DNA of 64,000 nt from Pantoea sp. Mb-10. Lineage in GTDB: Bacteria; Pseudomonadota; Gammaproteobacteria; Enterobacterales; Enterobacteriaceae. Shown here piece after piece: positions 50,196 to 61,506 of the stretch (position 1 is the stretch's first letter; every line of letters begins with the position of its first letter). Under the pieces are notes generated by a model. That model ran no database searches. It saw nothing but the letters and a program-made list of their open reading frames with translations, and was not told the origin of the DNA. The position numbers and the translations under genes are program-made. The stretch spans positions 1 through 64,000 of the forward strand of contig NZ_JAJSDX010000003.1 of the NCBI RefSeq assembly GCF_021272205.1. Reading direction: 5' to 3'.

Positions 50196-50911
50196 CATGC
50201 GCTCTCCTGTAACTGAATCTGTGTGAGATAAAAGGCCGCCAGCGCCAAATCTTCCGGCCGCGTTACCTTGATGTTGTCGCTGCGCCCGCTCACCAACAGC
50301 GGATGATAGCCGCAATACTCCAGCGCCGAGGCTTCATCGGTGATGGTTGCACCTTCGTGAAGCGCACGCGTCAGGCAGGCAGTGAGTAGCGCACGGGGGA
50401 AAAACTGTGGCGTGAGCGCATGCCACAACGCTTCGCGCTCAACAGTATGGGCAATGGCCGGTTGACCCGGCTCCGCGCGCTTCATGGTATCGCGCACCGG
50501 TGCCGCAAGAATGGCGCCGACCTGGCTGTGCTCACGCACCGCCAGCAGTCGCGCTAAATCGTCGGGATGCAGGCACGGCCGCGCAGCGTCATGCACCAGC
50601 ACCCACTCGCCGTGCGCAATGGCCTGCAGGCCAGCGAGAACGGATTCAGCCCGCGTCTCACCCCCGGTCACGCGCAGTATACGCGGGTCGCGCGCCAGCG
50701 GCAGCGACGCGAACCAGCCGTCGTCGTTGCTCACGGGCACCACCACCTGTTTCACCGACGGATGGGCCAGCAAGCGCGCCACGCTATGCTCCAGCAGCGT
50801 TAATTCGCCAATGGTTAAATATTGTTTAGGGCAGGCCGCCTGCATGCGGCTGCCGACGCCCGCGGCAGGCACCACGGCAATGACATCCGCATGAGAAAAG
50901 AGTGGATTCAT
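50195..50911 (-). CDS. ispD: 2-C-methyl-D-erythritol 4-phosphate cytidylyltransferase IspD
   Basis: Third MEP pathway enzyme: it joins CTP and MEP to form CDP-ME. The protein has 238 residues (E. coli 236). The nucleotide-binding motif is [19 protein letters not shown]. The catalytic region [11 protein letters not shown] and TDEASALEY are conserved. It is 3 bp downstream of ftsB and coupled to ispF. Confidence 0.96.
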   Translation of the reverse strand: MNPLFSHADVIAVVPAAGVGSRMQAACPKQYLTIGELTLLEHSVARLLAHPSVKQVVVPVSNDDGWFASLPLARDPRILRVTGGETRAESVLAGLQAIAHGEWVLVHDAARPCLHPDDLARLLAVREHSQVGAILAAPVRDTMKRAEPGQPAIAHTVEREALWHALTPQFFPRALLTACLTRALHEGATITDEASALEYCGYHPLLVSGRSDNIKVTRPEDLALAAFYLTQIQLQESA

Positions 50912-50914
50912 GAG

Positions 50915-51232
50915 TTATCGTTGTTGGTTCTGCGCGGCTTGCTGCGCATTACGTTTGTTTTGGTCTGGCACCAGACGATAGAAAGTCTCGCCGGGTTTAA
51001 TCATGCCCAGCTCGCTACGTGCGCGCTCCTCGATCGCCTCTGAGCCGCCATTGAGATCGTCAATTTCGGCAAACAGCTGATCGTTGCGTGCTTTAAGTTT
51101 GGCGTTATTCGCCTGTTGTGCCGCGACGTCTTCGTTGACGCGCGTATAGTCATGGATACCGTTCTTGCCCAGCCACAGGGAATATTGAAGCCATCCCAGC
51201 AGCACGAGTAACAGTAACGTCAGCTTTCCCAT
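50915..51232 (-). CDS. ftsB: Cell division protein FtsB
   Basis: Bitopic divisome protein of 105 residues that forms a complex with FtsL and FtsQ. The N-terminal membrane helix (about 3-21, [19 protein letters not shown]) leads into a periplasmic coiled coil (about 28-62) and the conserved [21 protein letters not shown] tail that contacts FtsQ. It is the first gene of ftsB-ispD-ispF-truD. Confidence 0.96.
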   Translation of the reverse strand: MGKLTLLLLVLLGWLQYSLWLGKNGIHDYTRVNEDVAAQQANNAKLKARNDQLFAEIDDLNGGSEAIEERARSELGMIKPGETFYRLVPDQNKRNAQQAAQNQQR

Positions 51233-51391
51233 CCCCGCCCCCTGAAAAACGGCTCAATCATCCCATAAGTTCACGCCGGACTCCACAGTGGCGGCGAAAA
51301 TGCCGCTGCCGGGCAGCGAGAAACAGGATAGCAGACGGTATGGCAGGTAAAGTTTTGTAACCGGAGGATGCGTTTGCTCATCACCCGCGCG

Positions 51392-51712
51392 TTACCAGCC
51401 CGACAGAAAAGAGAACAGCAGCCAGAAGAGACAGATAACGGTGGCAGCGGTAACCAGGGCGCTCCACAGCAGATGGGCGCGGATGATCAGGCTCAGCACG
51501 ATGCCAATCAGCACCGACACCGGCAGCAGCGCAAGGAAAAATGGCCAGGTATACAAGAAGAAAAACAGCGTGTTAGAACCGTAAAGCAAGAACGGAATGG
51601 CCAGCGCGCCCCAGTACGAGAGAAAGCCGATCACGCCCCCCGGCAGCGACGATCGTGGCTCATCGGGGGTACGTTCATCTTTACGGGCCAGCATAGGGGT
51701 AACGTTTTGCAT
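51392..51712 (-). CDS. ygbE: DUF3561 inner membrane protein YgbE
   Basis: Uncharacterised membrane protein of 106 residues (E. coli 107). It has three hydrophobic helices and the conserved YGSNTLFFFLYTWPFFLALLPV block. The start MQNVTPML has AGGAT upstream; an ATG 10 codons earlier was rejected. It lies 54 bp downstream of cysC on the same strand and may be read from the cys operon. The function is unknown. Confidence 0.9.
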   Translation of the reverse strand: MQNVTPMLARKDERTPDEPRSSLPGGVIGFLSYWGALAIPFLLYGSNTLFFFLYTWPFFLALLPVSVLIGIVLSLIIRAHLLWSALVTAATVICLFWLLFSFLSGW

Positions 51713-51766
51713 AGAGATCCTGTTGACGCTGCAGCGCGGCAAACCGCTGGGTTTGCCGCTGTCGGT

Positions 51767-52372
51767 TCAGGATCTGATGATATCGCGGCGGCGAAGCAGG
51801 TCTAACAATTGGCCGGTCAAGTTTGTAACCAATTGTTCCCCTTCCAAATGGATTTCTGGCGCCTCCGGGGCTTCATAAAGGCTATGAATTCCGGTGAAAT
51901 TCGCCAGCTCGCCGGCGCGGGCTTTTTTATATAAGCCTTTGGGATCGCGCGCCTCACATACCGCCAGCGGGGTATCCACAAACACTTCGATAAAGCGATC
52001 GTTGCCAATCAGATCGCGCACCATCTGACGCTCCGCGCGGTGCGGTGAAATAAAGGCGGTCAACACCACCAACCCGGCATCCACCATCAGCTTTGCCACC
52101 TCACCGACGCGGCGAATATTCTCTTTGCGATCCGGCTCGCTAAAGCCGAGATCGCGGCACAGGCCGTGCCGCACGTTGTCGCCATCCAGCAGGTAGGTGC
52201 TGACGCCCGCGCGGTGCAACACCTGCTCCAGCGCGCCCGCCACGGTGGATTTACCCGACCCCGAAAGGCCGGTAAACCACAGCACGACGCCTTGATGACC
52301 GTGCTGTTGTTCACGCGCGGCGCGCGTGACCGGATGGTCATGCCACACCACGTTCTCGTCATGCTGGGCCAT
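51767..52372 (-). CDS. cysC: Adenylylsulfate (APS) kinase CysC
   Basis: Phosphorylates APS to PAPS. The protein has 201 residues. P-loop GLSGSGKST (about 35) and the conserved [16 protein letters not shown] and [11 protein letters not shown] segments are intact. It overlaps the cysN stop by one base. Last sulfate-activation gene of cysGDNC. Confidence 0.97.
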   Translation of the reverse strand: MAQHDENVVWHDHPVTRAAREQQHGHQGVVLWFTGLSGSGKSTVAGALEQVLHRAGVSTYLLDGDNVRHGLCRDLGFSEPDRKENIRRVGEVAKLMVDAGLVVLTAFISPHRAERQMVRDLIGNDRFIEVFVDTPLAVCEARDPKGLYKKARAGELANFTGIHSLYEAPEAPEIHLEGEQLVTNLTGQLLDLLRRRDIIRS

Positions 52373-53799
52373 CAGTCACGTCCCAGCAGATCGCGCGCCT
52401 GCCAATGCGGGAAATGGCGGCGCACCAGCGCGTTCAGTTCCAGCTCAAACGCGCTGAAGTCGCCGGTGCGGGCGGGTGCATCGTTCAGCGGCTGATTGAT
52501 CATGCCCGCTCCCACGGTGACGTTGCTGAGGCGATCGATAAAGATCATGCCGCCGGTGACAGGATTCTGCTGATACGCATCCAGCACCATCGGCTCATCA
52601 AACGTGACGTTAACCAGACCGATGCCGTTCAGCGGCAGCGCGTCGGCGTCGCGTTTCTCCAGCGTGTTGATCTCCACCTGATGCACGATCTTCTCCACGC
52701 GCGCGCGGGTTTTCTTACCGGCGATTTTCACTTCATAACTCTGGCCCGGCTGCAGCGGCTGTTCCGCCATCCATACCACATCAACCAACGCCGATTGCAC
52801 CGCCTGCAGTTCGGCGCTGGCATCCACCAGCAGATCGCCGCGGCTAATGTCGATCTCATCGTTCAGCACCAGGGTGATCGCTTCCCCGGCGCCCGCCTGC
52901 GGCAGATCGCCGTCAAAGGTGACAATGCGCGCAACGGTCGATTCCACGCCCGATGGCAGCACTTTGACGCGCTGTCCGACCGACACCACCCCAGAGGCCA
53001 GCGTGCCCGCGTAGCCGCGGAAGTCCAGATTCGGGCGATTGACGTACTGCACCGGGAAACGCATCGGCTGCGTGTCGACCACCCGCTTCAGCTCCACGGT
53101 TTCCAGCACATCCAGCAGCGTCGGACCGCTATACCACGGCATGGTGCTGCTGGGCGTGGCGACGTTATCGCCCTCTAGTGCCGACATCGGCACAAAGCGA
53201 ATATCGAGATCCGCAGGCAGCTGCGTCGCGAAATCCAGATACGCCTGCTTGATCTGCTCAAACGTTTCTTGGCTGTACGCCACCAAATCCATTTTATTAA
53301 TCGCCACCACCAGATGTTTAATGCCCAGCAGCGTGGAGATAAAGCTGTGGCGGCGCGTTTGATCCAGCACGCCTTTGCGCGCATCGATCAGCAAAATCGC
53401 CAGATCGCAGGTGGACGCGCCGGTTGCCATGTTGCGGGTGTACTGTTCGTGGCCCGGCGTGTCGGCGATGATAAACTTACGTTTTTCCGTGGAGAAATAA
53501 CGGTAGGCCACGTCGATGGTGATGCCCTGCTCGCGTTCAGCCTGTAAACCGTCCACCAGCAGCGCCAGGTCGAGTTTTTCCCCCTGCGTGCCGTGGCGCT
53601 TGCTGTCATTGTGCAGTGACGAGAGCTGATCTTCATAAATCTGGCGAGTATCGTGCAGCAGACGCCCGATCAGCGTGCTTTTGCCATCATCAACGCTGCC
53701 GCAGGTGAGAAAACGCAGTAGGCTTTTATGCTGCTGCGCGGTAAGCCAGGCTTCCACGCCGCCCTGTTCGGCAATTTGTTGGGCAATTACGGTATTCAT
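52372..53799 (-). CDS. cysN: Sulfate adenylyltransferase subunit 1 CysN (GTPase)
   Basis: EF-Tu-like GTPase that drives APS formation by CysD. The protein has 475 residues. P-loop GSVDDGKST (about 33), [12 protein letters not shown] and NKMDLV are the G motifs. The C-terminal beta-barrel domains are of EF-Tu type. It lies 10 bp downstream of cysD. Confidence 0.98.
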   Translation of the reverse strand: MNTVIAQQIAEQGGVEAWLTAQQHKSLLRFLTCGSVDDGKSTLIGRLLHDTRQIYEDQLSSLHNDSKRHGTQGEKLDLALLVDGLQAEREQGITIDVAYRYFSTEKRKFIIADTPGHEQYTRNMATGASTCDLAILLIDARKGVLDQTRRHSFISTLLGIKHLVVAINKMDLVAYSQETFEQIKQAYLDFATQLPADLDIRFVPMSALEGDNVATPSSTMPWYSGPTLLDVLETVELKRVVDTQPMRFPVQYVNRPNLDFRGYAGTLASGVVSVGQRVKVLPSGVESTVARIVTFDGDLPQAGAGEAITLVLNDEIDISRGDLLVDASAELQAVQSALVDVVWMAEQPLQPGQSYEVKIAGKKTRARVEKIVHQVEINTLEKRDADALPLNGIGLVNVTFDEPMVLDAYQQNPVTGGMIFIDRLSNVTVGAGMINQPLNDAPARTGDFSAFELELNALVRRHFPHWQARDLLGRD

Positions 53800-53809
53800 C
53801 TGCGTCTCC

Positions 53810-54718
53810 TTAGAAATAACCCTGACGTTTCTTGAGTTCCATCGAACCGGCCTGATCGCGATCGATCACGCGCCCCTGGCGTTCGCTGGTGGTGGAGACC
53901 AGCATCTCCTCAATGATGGCGGGCAGCGTCTGCGCGTCGGACTCTACCGCGCCGGTCAGCGGCCAGCAGCCCAGCGTACGGAAGCGCACCATACGCTGCG
54001 TGATCTCTTCGCCCGGCTGCAGGTTGATGCGGTCGTCATCCACCATCATCAGCATGCCGTCACGCTCGAGCACCGGACGCGGCGCGGCAAGGTAGAGCGG
54101 AACGATCTCAATGTTTTCCAGGAAGATGTACTGCCAGATATCCAGCTCGGTCCAGTTAGAGAGCGGGAAGACGCGAATGCTTTCGCCCTTATTGATCTGG
54201 CCGTTGTAGTTGTGCCACAGCTCTGGACGCTGATTTTTAGGATCCCAGCGGTGGAAGCGATCGCGGAATGAATAGATGCGCTCTTTGGCACGTGATTTTT
54301 CCTCATCGCGCCGCGCGCCGCCGAAGGCCGCATCAAAACCGTATTTGTTGAGCGCCTGCTTCAACCCTTCGGTTTTCATGATATCGGTGTGCTTCGCGCT
54401 ACCGTGCACAAACGGATTAATGCCCATCGCCACGCCTTCCGGGTTACGATGCACCAGCAGCTCGGCACCCATGTTTTTCACGGTGCGATCGCGAAATTCA
54501 TACATCTCACGGAATTTCCAGCCGGTGTCCACGTGCAGCAACGGGAAAGGCAGCGTGCCCGGGAAGAACGCCTTGCGCGCCAGATGCAGCATCACCGACG
54601 AATCCTTGCCGATGGAGTACATCATCACCGGGTTGCTGAACTCGGCCGCCACCTCGCGAATGATATGGATACTCTCCGCCTCAAGCTGGCGCAGATGAGT
54701 AAGACGATTTTGGTCCAT
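53810..54718 (-). CDS. cysD: Sulfate adenylyltransferase subunit 2 CysD
   Basis: Catalytic subunit that forms APS from ATP and sulfate. The protein has 302 residues, full length. The PP-loop is [18 protein letters not shown]. Conserved [16 protein letters not shown] and [15 protein letters not shown] are present. It lies 9 bp after cysG in the same operon. Confidence 0.98.
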   Translation of the reverse strand: MDQNRLTHLRQLEAESIHIIREVAAEFSNPVMMYSIGKDSSVMLHLARKAFFPGTLPFPLLHVDTGWKFREMYEFRDRTVKNMGAELLVHRNPEGVAMGINPFVHGSAKHTDIMKTEGLKQALNKYGFDAAFGGARRDEEKSRAKERIYSFRDRFHRWDPKNQRPELWHNYNGQINKGESIRVFPLSNWTELDIWQYIFLENIEIVPLYLAAPRPVLERDGMLMMVDDDRINLQPGEEITQRMVRFRTLGCWPLTGAVESDAQTLPAIIEEMLVSTTSERQGRVIDRDQAGSMELKKRQGYF

Positions 54719-54727
54719 AATTTTTCC

Positions 54728-56143
54728 TCAAGCCAAATTGACAACCGCGGACTCGCGAGCCCCGGGCTGTACCGAATGTTGGAACCACGCCAGCTGCGCG
54801 TGCAGATTCACCACTTCACCGATCACCAGCAGCGCCGGCGAAGGCGCCGCAGCGGCCAGTTCCTCAAGTTGTTCAAGCGTGCCGGTCAGCACCTGCTGAT
54901 CCTGACGCGTGCCGCGGCCAATCACCGCTACCGGCGTGGTGGCCGCCCGGCCGTGGGCGATCAGCGCGCTGGCAATTTCTGCCGCTTTCACCGTGCCCAT
55001 GTAAATGGCCAGCGTGTGCCGTGCGCGCGCCAGGGCCGCCCAGTCAATACCGTCGCCGTCGGCGCGGCAGTGGCCGGTAATGAACATCACGCTTTGTGCA
55101 TAATCGCGGTGCGTCAGCGGAATGCCCGCATAGGCCGTGGCACCCGCCGCTGCGGTAATACCCGGCACTACCTGAAACGGAATACCGGCCGCTTTCGCCG
55201 CCTGCAGCTCTTCGCCGCCGCGCCCGAAGATAAAGGGATCGCCGCCTTTAAGCCGCACCACGCGCTTGCCCTGTTGCGCCAGCGTCACCAGCATCTGATT
55301 GGTCTCTTCCTGCGCCACCGAGTGCGCACCGGCGCGCTTGCCCACGCAGATGCGATCGGCGTCGCGGCGCACCAGGTCCAGCACCTCGTCGCTGACTAAA
55401 TGGTCGTAAAGCACCACGTCAGCAAGCTGCATCACCTGCAGGCCGCGCAGCGTCAGTAAGCCGCTGTCGCCGGGACCGGCGCCCACCAGGGTAATTTCGC
55501 CCTGACGGTCATCGCTGTTCTCCAGTTCGCGATCCAGAGTCTGACGCGCTTCATTGACGTTGCCCGCCGCCATCTGGCTGGCAAACAACCCGTTGAAGGC
55601 GCGCTCCCAGTAGCGACGGCGATCGGACATGCGGCGATAGCGCTGTTTGACTTTATCGCGCCACTGCCCTGCCACTTCCGCCATTTGGCCAAGGTTGCCC
55701 GGCAGCAGTGCCTCAATTTTTTCCCGCAGCAGGCGCGCCAATACCGGCGCGGTGCCGCTGGAGGAGATCGCCACCACCAGCGGCGAGCGATCGACGATGG
55801 AAGGAAAGATAAAGCTGCACTTGGGCTGATCGTCCACCACGTTAACCAGACGATGGCGTGCATTGGCTTCGTCAAACACCTGGGCGTTGAGGGCGTTGTC
55901 GTCGGTCGCGGCGATCACCAGAAAGACGTCATCCAACTGGGCGGGTTCAAAGCGCGGGGAAATCCACTCAATCTCCCCAGTTTCCAGCAGCGGCTGCAGT
56001 TCTGGGCCGATTTCACGCGCCGCAACGCGTATGTGCGCGCTGGCGCGTCGCAGCAATTCAATTTTGCGTGCAGCGATGTCGCCGCCGCCGACGACCAGCA
56101 CCGGGCGGTGTTTGAGATCGGCGAAGAGGGGCAGATAATCCAC
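54728..56143 (-). CDS. cysG: Trifunctional siroheme synthase CysG
   Basis: Makes siroheme from uroporphyrinogen III by two methylations, NAD-dependent oxidation and iron insertion. The protein has 471 residues (E. coli 457). The N-terminal dehydrogenase/ferrochelatase domain (about 1-215) starts [21 protein letters not shown]. The C-terminal SUMT methylase domain (about 220-460) has [30 protein letters not shown] and the [19 protein letters not shown] block. It heads cysGDNC, so cofactor supply is tied to sulfate activation; in E. coli the gene is in the nir operon. Confidence 0.97.
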   Translation of the reverse strand: MDYLPLFADLKHRPVLVVGGGDIAARKIELLRRASAHIRVAAREIGPELQPLLETGEIEWISPRFEPAQLDDVFLVIAATDDNALNAQVFDEANARHRLVNVVDDQPKCSFIFPSIVDRSPLVVAISSSGTAPVLARLLREKIEALLPGNLGQMAEVAGQWRDKVKQRYRRMSDRRRYWERAFNGLFASQMAAGNVNEARQTLDRELENSDDRQGEITLVGAGPGDSGLLTLRGLQVMQLADVVLYDHLVSDEVLDLVRRDADRICVGKRAGAHSVAQEETNQMLVTLAQQGKRVVRLKGGDPFIFGRGGEELQAAKAAGIPFQVVPGITAAAGATAYAGIPLTHRDYAQSVMFITGHCRADGDGIDWAALARARHTLAIYMGTVKAAEIASALIAHGRAATTPVAVIGRGTRQDQQVLTGTLEQLEELAAAAPSPALLVIGEVVNLHAQLAWFQHSVQPGARESAVVNLA

Positions 56144-56326
56144 GTGAACCTTGCTAGATTTACAATAAGTTAACGCGACTATACGTCCCGGACTTCTGGC
56201 AGATGAAATTACGAATTGGCATTAGTAGTTACCGAATGGAATAACGCACCGGGATTGCTGATAACAATTTGTGCTTAACGGATGAAATTGCTGGTGTTTC
56301 GGGGCAGCGCACCGCATGTCATCGCG

Positions 56327-56357
56327 ATGGCCTTCGCCTGCTGGCGGCCATTTTTTT
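56327..56357 (+). terminator. Plus-strand intrinsic terminator with no assigned gene
   Basis: The stem ATGGCC-TT-CGCC/GGCG-GCCAT (TT bulge, short loop) is followed by seven T on the plus strand. All protein genes here are on the minus strand, so it has no obvious partner unless a plus-strand RNA ends here. Confidence 0.5.
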
Positions 56358-56505
56358 CGTCCGATGAGATGCCCTAAAAAGCGCGGGCTCCCTGCTCCGC
56401 CGCTGGAGCGGCACAAAAGATGATGCCGCTGACAGGGCGCGTGTAGCCGCGGCATACGCCCTGCGCGCGCTTCGGTGCGCTGACAAAGCTCCGCTGATCT
56501 TCAGG

Positions 56506-56535
56506 CAAAAAAAAGAGCGCAGGTTCGCGCTCTTA
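56506..56535 (-). terminator. cysJIH operon terminator
   Basis: On the minus strand the stem AGAGCGC/GCGCTCT is followed by eight T, 27 bp after the cysH stop. Confidence 0.9.
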
Positions 56536-56561
56536 GTTGAATAATCGCGGCGCCAGCCGCC

Positions 56562-57296
56562 TTACCCTTCGTGTAAGCCGCACTCGCGCTTGAGACCAAA
56601 GAAGCGGGTTTCTTCTTCCGCCATGCCCGGCTCCCATTTACGCGTGGTGTGGGTATCGCCAACGGAAAGGTAGCCTTCATCCCACAGCGGATGGTAGGGC
56701 AAGCCGTGCTGCTTCAGATACTGATGCACCTGACGGTTATCCCAGTCGATGATAGGTAAAATTTTAAATACACCGCGTTGCACCGCCAGCACCGGCAGGC
56801 TGGCGCGGCTGCCGGACTGATCGCGGCGCAGTCCAGCAAACCAGGTTTGCGCTCCGGTCTGCTGCAGCGCCCGGTTCATCGGCTCCACCTTGTTGATCAT
56901 ATTGTACTGCTCGATCCCCTCAACGCCCTGCTCCCACAGCTTGCCGTAGCGCGCTTCCTGCCACGCTGGCGAGGTTTCCGCGCGGAAGATGTGCAGATTG
57001 AGGTTCAACGCGTCGGTTAACGCATCAATAAAGCGATAAGTTTCCGGGAACAAGTAGCCGGTATCCGTCAGGATCACCGGGATATCCGGTTTCTGCTGCG
57101 TGACCATATGCAGCAGCACCGCCGCCTGAATGCCAAAGCTGGACGAGAGCACGAATGCGCCCGGCAGCTGCTCCAGCGCCCAGGCCACACGCGCCTCCGC
57201 CGACAGCTTCTCCAGCGCCACGTTGCTCGCCGCCAGCGCCATAATGCGATCGACTTTAGACGACGCGTTCAGCGTGGTCAGATCGGGTAATGTCAT
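56562..57296 (-). CDS. cysH: PAPS reductase CysH
   Basis: Reduces PAPS to sulfite with thioredoxin. The protein has 244 residues, as in E. coli. The PP-loop-like [16 protein letters not shown] and [11 protein letters not shown] form the nucleotide site. The single catalytic cysteine is C239 in ECGLHEG. No Fe-S cysteine pairs are present, so it is the PAPS type rather than the APS type. It overlaps cysI by 4 bp. Confidence 0.97.
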   Translation of the reverse strand: MTLPDLTTLNASSKVDRIMALAASNVALEKLSAEARVAWALEQLPGAFVLSSSFGIQAAVLLHMVTQQKPDIPVILTDTGYLFPETYRFIDALTDALNLNLHIFRAETSPAWQEARYGKLWEQGVEGIEQYNMINKVEPMNRALQQTGAQTWFAGLRRDQSGSRASLPVLAVQRGVFKILPIIDWDNRQVHQYLKQHGLPYHPLWDEGYLSVGDTHTTRKWEPGMAEEETRFFGLKRECGLHEG

Positions 57297-59017
57297 ACGC
57301 CCTCCGCATCCCAGAAATCGCGGGCCGGATCCCGCACGGCTTTGACGATCCCGGCGCGCACGGTAAAGTCGCCGAAACCTTCGCCGTCGCTGCGCTCCGT
57401 GGCCCAGCGCGCCACCAGCTCATCGATAACGGCGAGAATCTCATCTTCGGTGATGTTTTCACGATACATACGCGGAATCCGCGTGCCAATACGGTTGCCG
57501 CCGATGTGCAGGTTGTAGCGGCCCGGCGCCTTGCCCACTAACCCCAGCTCCGCCAGCATAGCGCGCCCGCAGCCGTTCGGGCAGCCGGTAACGCGCAGTA
57601 CGATATGCTCATCACCCACGCCGTGCTGGTGCATGATGCCTTCTACTTTGGTCACAAACGACGGCAGGAAGCGCTCGGCTTCGGCCATCGCCAGCGGACA
57701 GGTAGGAAACGCCACGCAGGCCATGGAGTTTTCGCGCTGCGCCGTGACGTTTTCCATCAGGCCATGCTCACGCGCGAGGGCTTCAATCTGCGCTTTCTGC
57801 TGCTCAGGTACGCCAGCGACGATCAGGTTTTGATTGGCGGTGAGGCGGAAATCCCCTTGATGCACCTTGGCAATTTCCGCGATGCCGCGCTTGAGAGGAC
57901 GCCCGGGATAATCCAGCAGACGACCATTTTCAATGAACAGCGTCAGGTGCCATTTCTCGTCGATGCCTTTCACCCAGCCGATGCGGTCGCCGCGCGTGGT
58001 GAACACGTAAGGGCGAATCGGCTCAAAGGTGAATCCGGCGCGCTTCTCAACTTCGGCTTTAAAGGTGTCAACGCCCACCCGCTCCAGCGTGTATTTGGTT
58101 TTGGCATTTTTACGGTCGGTGCGGTTCCCCCAGTCGCGCTGCGTGGTCACCACCGCCTCTGCCACAGCCAGAATTTTCTCCACCGGCAGGAAGCCAAACT
58201 CGCTGGCGGTGCGCGCATAGGTCGCTTTGTTACCGTGTTCAATGGATAACCCGCCGCCCACCAGCAGATTGAAACCAATCAGCTTGCCGTTCTCGGCAAT
58301 GGCGACAAAGTTCATGTCATTGGCGTGCAGATCCACGTCATTGTGCGGCGGCACCACCACGGTGGTTTTGAATTTACGCGGCAGATAGGTCTGACCAAGA
58401 ATCGGTTCCTGATCGGTGGTGGCCACTTTCTCTTTATCCCACCAGATTTCGGCGTAAGCGCGGGTTTGCGGCAGTAGGTGCTCGGAGAGTTTTTTCGCCC
58501 ACTCGTAGGCTTCCTGATGCAGCGCCGACTCCACCGGATTCGAGGTGCACAGCACATTACGGTTTACGTCGTTAGCGGTAGCCAGCGCATCGAGCCCCAC
58601 TTCATGCAGCATCTGATGCGACGGCTTGACGTTCTTTTTCAGAATACCGTGAAACTGAAAGGTCTGCCGGTTGGTCAGACGAATGCTGCCGTACAGCGTT
58701 TTTTCCGTGGCGAACTTATCAATAGCCAGCCACTGTGTGGGCGTGATGATCCCGCCCGGCAAGCGGCAGCGCAGCATCATCGCGTGACGCGGTTCGAGCT
58801 TTTGCGCCGCGCGCTCGGCGCGAATATCGCGGTCATCCTGCTGGTACATGCCGTGGAAACGGATCAGCAGGAAATTATCGCCGCTAAAGCCGCCGGTCAG
58901 CCCATTGTCCAGATCCTCGAGAAGGGTACCACGCAGGTAGTTACTCTCTTTTTTCAGTCGCTCAGCGTCAGACAGTTTGCCTTCCACGACCAGCGGCCCG
59001 GGGTGTTTTTCGCTCAT
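57293..59017 (-). CDS. cysI: Sulfite reductase hemoprotein subunit CysI
   Basis: Siroheme and 4Fe-4S subunit that reduces sulfite to sulfide. The protein has 574 residues (E. coli 570). The Fe-S/siroheme ligands lie in [17 protein letters not shown] and GCPNGCGR. The anion-binding Arg/Lys region near [11 protein letters not shown] is intact. Overlaps with cysH and cysJ couple translation. Confidence 0.98.
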   Translation of the reverse strand: MSEKHPGPLVVEGKLSDAERLKKESNYLRGTLLEDLDNGLTGGFSGDNFLLIRFHGMYQQDDRDIRAERAAQKLEPRHAMMLRCRLPGGIITPTQWLAIDKFATEKTLYGSIRLTNRQTFQFHGILKKNVKPSHQMLHEVGLDALATANDVNRNVLCTSNPVESALHQEAYEWAKKLSEHLLPQTRAYAEIWWDKEKVATTDQEPILGQTYLPRKFKTTVVVPPHNDVDLHANDMNFVAIAENGKLIGFNLLVGGGLSIEHGNKATYARTASEFGFLPVEKILAVAEAVVTTQRDWGNRTDRKNAKTKYTLERVGVDTFKAEVEKRAGFTFEPIRPYVFTTRGDRIGWVKGIDEKWHLTLFIENGRLLDYPGRPLKRGIAEIAKVHQGDFRLTANQNLIVAGVPEQQKAQIEALAREHGLMENVTAQRENSMACVAFPTCPLAMAEAERFLPSFVTKVEGIMHQHGVGDEHIVLRVTGCPNGCGRAMLAELGLVGKAPGRYNLHIGGNRIGTRIPRMYRENITEDEILAVIDELVARWATERSDGEGFGDFTVRAGIVKAVRDPARDFWDAEGV

Positions 59018-60816
59018 TAGTAAACGTCTCGCTGATAGCGGCGCTCAATGCGCAGCTCACTTAAAAATTCGTCAGCCGTTTCACGATCCATGCCGCCGTG
59101 CTCGACCACCACATCCAGTAACGCCTGCTCGACGTCTTTCGCCATTCGGTTGGCATCGCCACACACATACAGGTGCGCGCCCTCCTGAATCCAGCGCCAC
59201 ACTTCAGCGCCGCGCGCGCGCAGTTTGTCCTGGACATAAATTTTTTCGGCCTGATCGCGTGACCACGCTAAGTCGATGTGGGTCAGTAAACCTTCTTTGA
59301 CATAGCGCTGCCACTCCACCTGATACAGGAAATCATCGGTAAAGTGCGGATTACCGAAGAACAGCCAGTTTTTACCGCTGGCACCGTCGTTTTCACGCTG
59401 CTGCATGAAGGCGCGGAACGGCGCAATCCCGGTGCCGGGGCCAATCATAATCACCGGCGCATCGGGGTTGGCGGGCAAGCGGAAGTTGTCGTTGTGTTCA
59501 ATGAACACGCGGATCGCCGCGTCCTCCTCCAGGCGATCGGCCAGCCAGGTAGAGGCACCGCCGCCGCGCGGGCGACCGTCAATGTCATAGCGCACGGCGC
59601 CGACGGTGATGTGTACCTCGCTCTCGGTCTCCGCTTGCGAAGACGCGATGGAGTAGAGGCGCGGCGTCAGCGGACGCAGCAGGCCAATTAACTGTTCGGC
59701 GTTAAGTTCACCGGGTGCCTGGCGGAACATATCCACGATGGGGAAATCTTGCGCGTAGCGCTGCAGCTTGGCTTTGTCGCCCGCGAGTGCAAGCAGCGTT
59801 TCATTGCGCGTCAGCGCGGCATACTGCTCCACAATTTGGGCGGTATTGACCGTCAGCTCAAACTGCGTTTGCAGCGCCTCAGCCAGCGGCATGGCGTGGC
59901 CGTTAACCTCAACCTGCTCGTCGCCTTTGAGCCACACCAGCGCGAGTAACTCCTCAACCAGCGCGGGATCGTTCTCATACCATACGCCCAGCGCATCTCC
60001 CGGTTGATAGCGCAGACCGGAATCCCCCAGATCAATTTCAATATGGCGCACGTCTTTATCCGAGTCGCGTCCGGTGATCTTCTGGTTGACCGCCAGGGTC
60101 GCGGTCAATGGCGCTTCTTTAGTATACGGACTGCTATGAATATCGTTGACCGCCCCCGTCGCCGACGCGGCGACAGCCGCCGTGGATTCTGTCGGCGCAC
60201 GCGCTTTGAGGATTTCCGTGAGCTGTTGACGCCAGGCCGAGGCCTGCGCCTGATAATCAACATCGGCATCCACGCGATCCAGCAAGCGTGAAGCCCCCAG
60301 TTCTTCGAGACGTCGGTCAAAATCTTTGCCAGCCTGACTGAAAAACTCGTAAGAGGTGTCACCCAGTCCAAACACGGCGAACGCGGCGCCGTCTAGCGTC
60401 GGTGCTTTCTTCGACAGCAAGAATTTATGCAGCGCCACGGCTTCTTCCGGTGGCTCCCCTTCGCCCTGTGTCGACGTCACCACCACCAGCAATTTTTCCT
60501 GGCCAATCTGTTTGAATTTGTAGTCACCGGCATTGACCAGGTTGACCTGCAGCTTGGCTGCCAGCAGATCGTCGCGCAACTGTTCGGCTACGCGGCGCGC
60601 GTTGCCGGTCTGGGACGCGGAAATCAGCGTGATGCCGGGCTGGGCAGCCTGCGCCGGTGCAGGAGCGGCCACTCCGGGTGCCTGATTGACCATGCCCCAG
60701 AAATAGCCCGAAAGCCAGGCCAACTGTGTAGGATTGAAATCGGTGGTCGCCGCCTGTAAGCGTGCAAGTTGCTCCGGTGAAAGCGGAAGCATTGCGGGAG
60801 GTGCCTGAGTCGTCAT
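59017..60816 (-). CDS. cysJ: Sulfite reductase flavoprotein subunit CysJ
   Basis: NADPH-dependent FAD/FMN protein that passes electrons to CysI. The protein has 599 residues. The N-terminal flavodoxin domain (about 62-200) has [16 protein letters not shown]. The FAD domain has RLYSIASSQ and the NADPH domain [30 protein letters not shown]. The chain ends RRYQRDVY as in E. coli. It is the first gene of cysJIH. The 291 bp to queD hold its CysB-dependent promoter, which I could not place with confidence. Confidence 0.98.
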   Translation of the reverse strand: MTTQAPPAMLPLSPEQLARLQAATTDFNPTQLAWLSGYFWGMVNQAPGVAAPAPAQAAQPGITLISASQTGNARRVAEQLRDDLLAAKLQVNLVNAGDYKFKQIGQEKLLVVVTSTQGEGEPPEEAVALHKFLLSKKAPTLDGAAFAVFGLGDTSYEFFSQAGKDFDRRLEELGASRLLDRVDADVDYQAQASAWRQQLTEILKARAPTESTAAVAASATGAVNDIHSSPYTKEAPLTATLAVNQKITGRDSDKDVRHIEIDLGDSGLRYQPGDALGVWYENDPALVEELLALVWLKGDEQVEVNGHAMPLAEALQTQFELTVNTAQIVEQYAALTRNETLLALAGDKAKLQRYAQDFPIVDMFRQAPGELNAEQLIGLLRPLTPRLYSIASSQAETESEVHITVGAVRYDIDGRPRGGGASTWLADRLEEDAAIRVFIEHNDNFRLPANPDAPVIMIGPGTGIAPFRAFMQQRENDGASGKNWLFFGNPHFTDDFLYQVEWQRYVKEGLLTHIDLAWSRDQAEKIYVQDKLRARGAEVWRWIQEGAHLYVCGDANRMAKDVEQALLDVVVEHGGMDRETADEFLSELRIERRYQRDVY

Positions 60817-61107
60817 CGCGTTAAAAATTCCAGGTCAAATGGACCGTTTAGTGACGGAAGAGTCGGTAGGTTACTGTGCTGTATATTAACGATTAAAGAC
60901 GCCTTCGACATAAATAATAACCAAAACGACTAAGAGGTTTTATGGGTAGATGAAATCGAAAAAAGTGGTAGATAAATATGTTTATATTCAACGTATTGAT
61001 AACCTGCTCGCCAATGCTTCGCTGTTTAACGGGCTTTTCTGCGCCAGCGAGTGCGGAAAATCTGCTTTTACGGTAGACTTCAGCGGTTTTTTCGTCAGAG
61101 AGCCATT

Positions 61108-61467
61108 ATGTCTACCACGTTGTTTAAAGAGTTCCAGTTTGAAGCGGCTCACCGCTTACCTCACGTGCCGGAAGGGCATAAATGCGGTCGTCTGCACGGC
61201 CACTCCTTTCTGGTACGGCTGGAAATTACCGGTGAAGTGGATGCCTATACCGGTTGGGTAATGGATTTTGCCGAACTTAAAGCGGCCTTTAAGCCGCTGT
61301 ACGAGCGCCTCGATCATCATTATCTCAATGACATTCCAGGGCTTGAGAATCCTACCAGTGAAGTGCTGGCGAAGTGGATTTGGGATGAAATGAAGCCGCT
61401 GCTGCCCGAGCTCAGCGCGGTGATGATCAAAGAAACCTGCACCGCGGGCTGCGTCTACCGCGGGTAA
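61108..61467 (+). CDS. queD: 6-carboxy-5,6,7,8-tetrahydropterin synthase QueD
   Basis: Second enzyme of queuosine precursor synthesis: it converts 7,8-dihydroneopterin triphosphate to CPH4. The protein has 119 residues (E. coli 121). The zinc ligands are H in FEAAHRL and the HGH of CGRLHGHSF, with the catalytic Cys in KCGRL. The conserved [12 protein letters not shown] is present. The start [10 protein letters not shown] was chosen; an in-frame ATG 19 codons earlier was rejected. It is divergent from cysJ and convergent with queE. Confidence 0.96.
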   Translation: MSTTLFKEFQFEAAHRLPHVPEGHKCGRLHGHSFLVRLEITGEVDAYTGWVMDFAELKAAFKPLYERLDHHYLNDIPGLENPTSEVLAKWIWDEMKPLLPELSAVMIKETCTAGCVYRG

Positions 61468-61478
61468 GGTAAAAGCAA

Positions 61479-61506
61479 AAAGGCGGCCCGATGGCCGCCT
61501 TTTTAT
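61479..61506. terminator. Shared queD/queE bidirectional terminator
   Basis: The stem AGGCGGCC/GGCCGCCT has AAAA before and TTTT after it, between the convergent queD and queE genes. Confidence 0.88.

Larger units (their letters stand above)
56144..56561. other. Intergenic region between cysG and cysH
   Basis: 418 bp. The left part should hold the cysG promoter: on the minus strand TATAGT (56178-56183) is a fair -10, with a poor -35 17 bp upstream (TCATCT), as expected for a CysB-activated promoter. A plus-strand terminator-like hairpin lies at 56327-56357. The part from 56380 to 56480 is GC-rich and full of short hairpins. No credible ORF was seen. Confidence 0.5.

Noticed and set aside
54389-55399. 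336-codon plus-strand open frame opposite cysD and cysG
   Set aside because: Antisense shadow of two well-supported genes; Arg/His-rich with no family features.
60950-61261. 103-codon open frame across the queD start region
   Set aside because: Out of frame with queD, begins in the intergenic region and shows no family resemblance.
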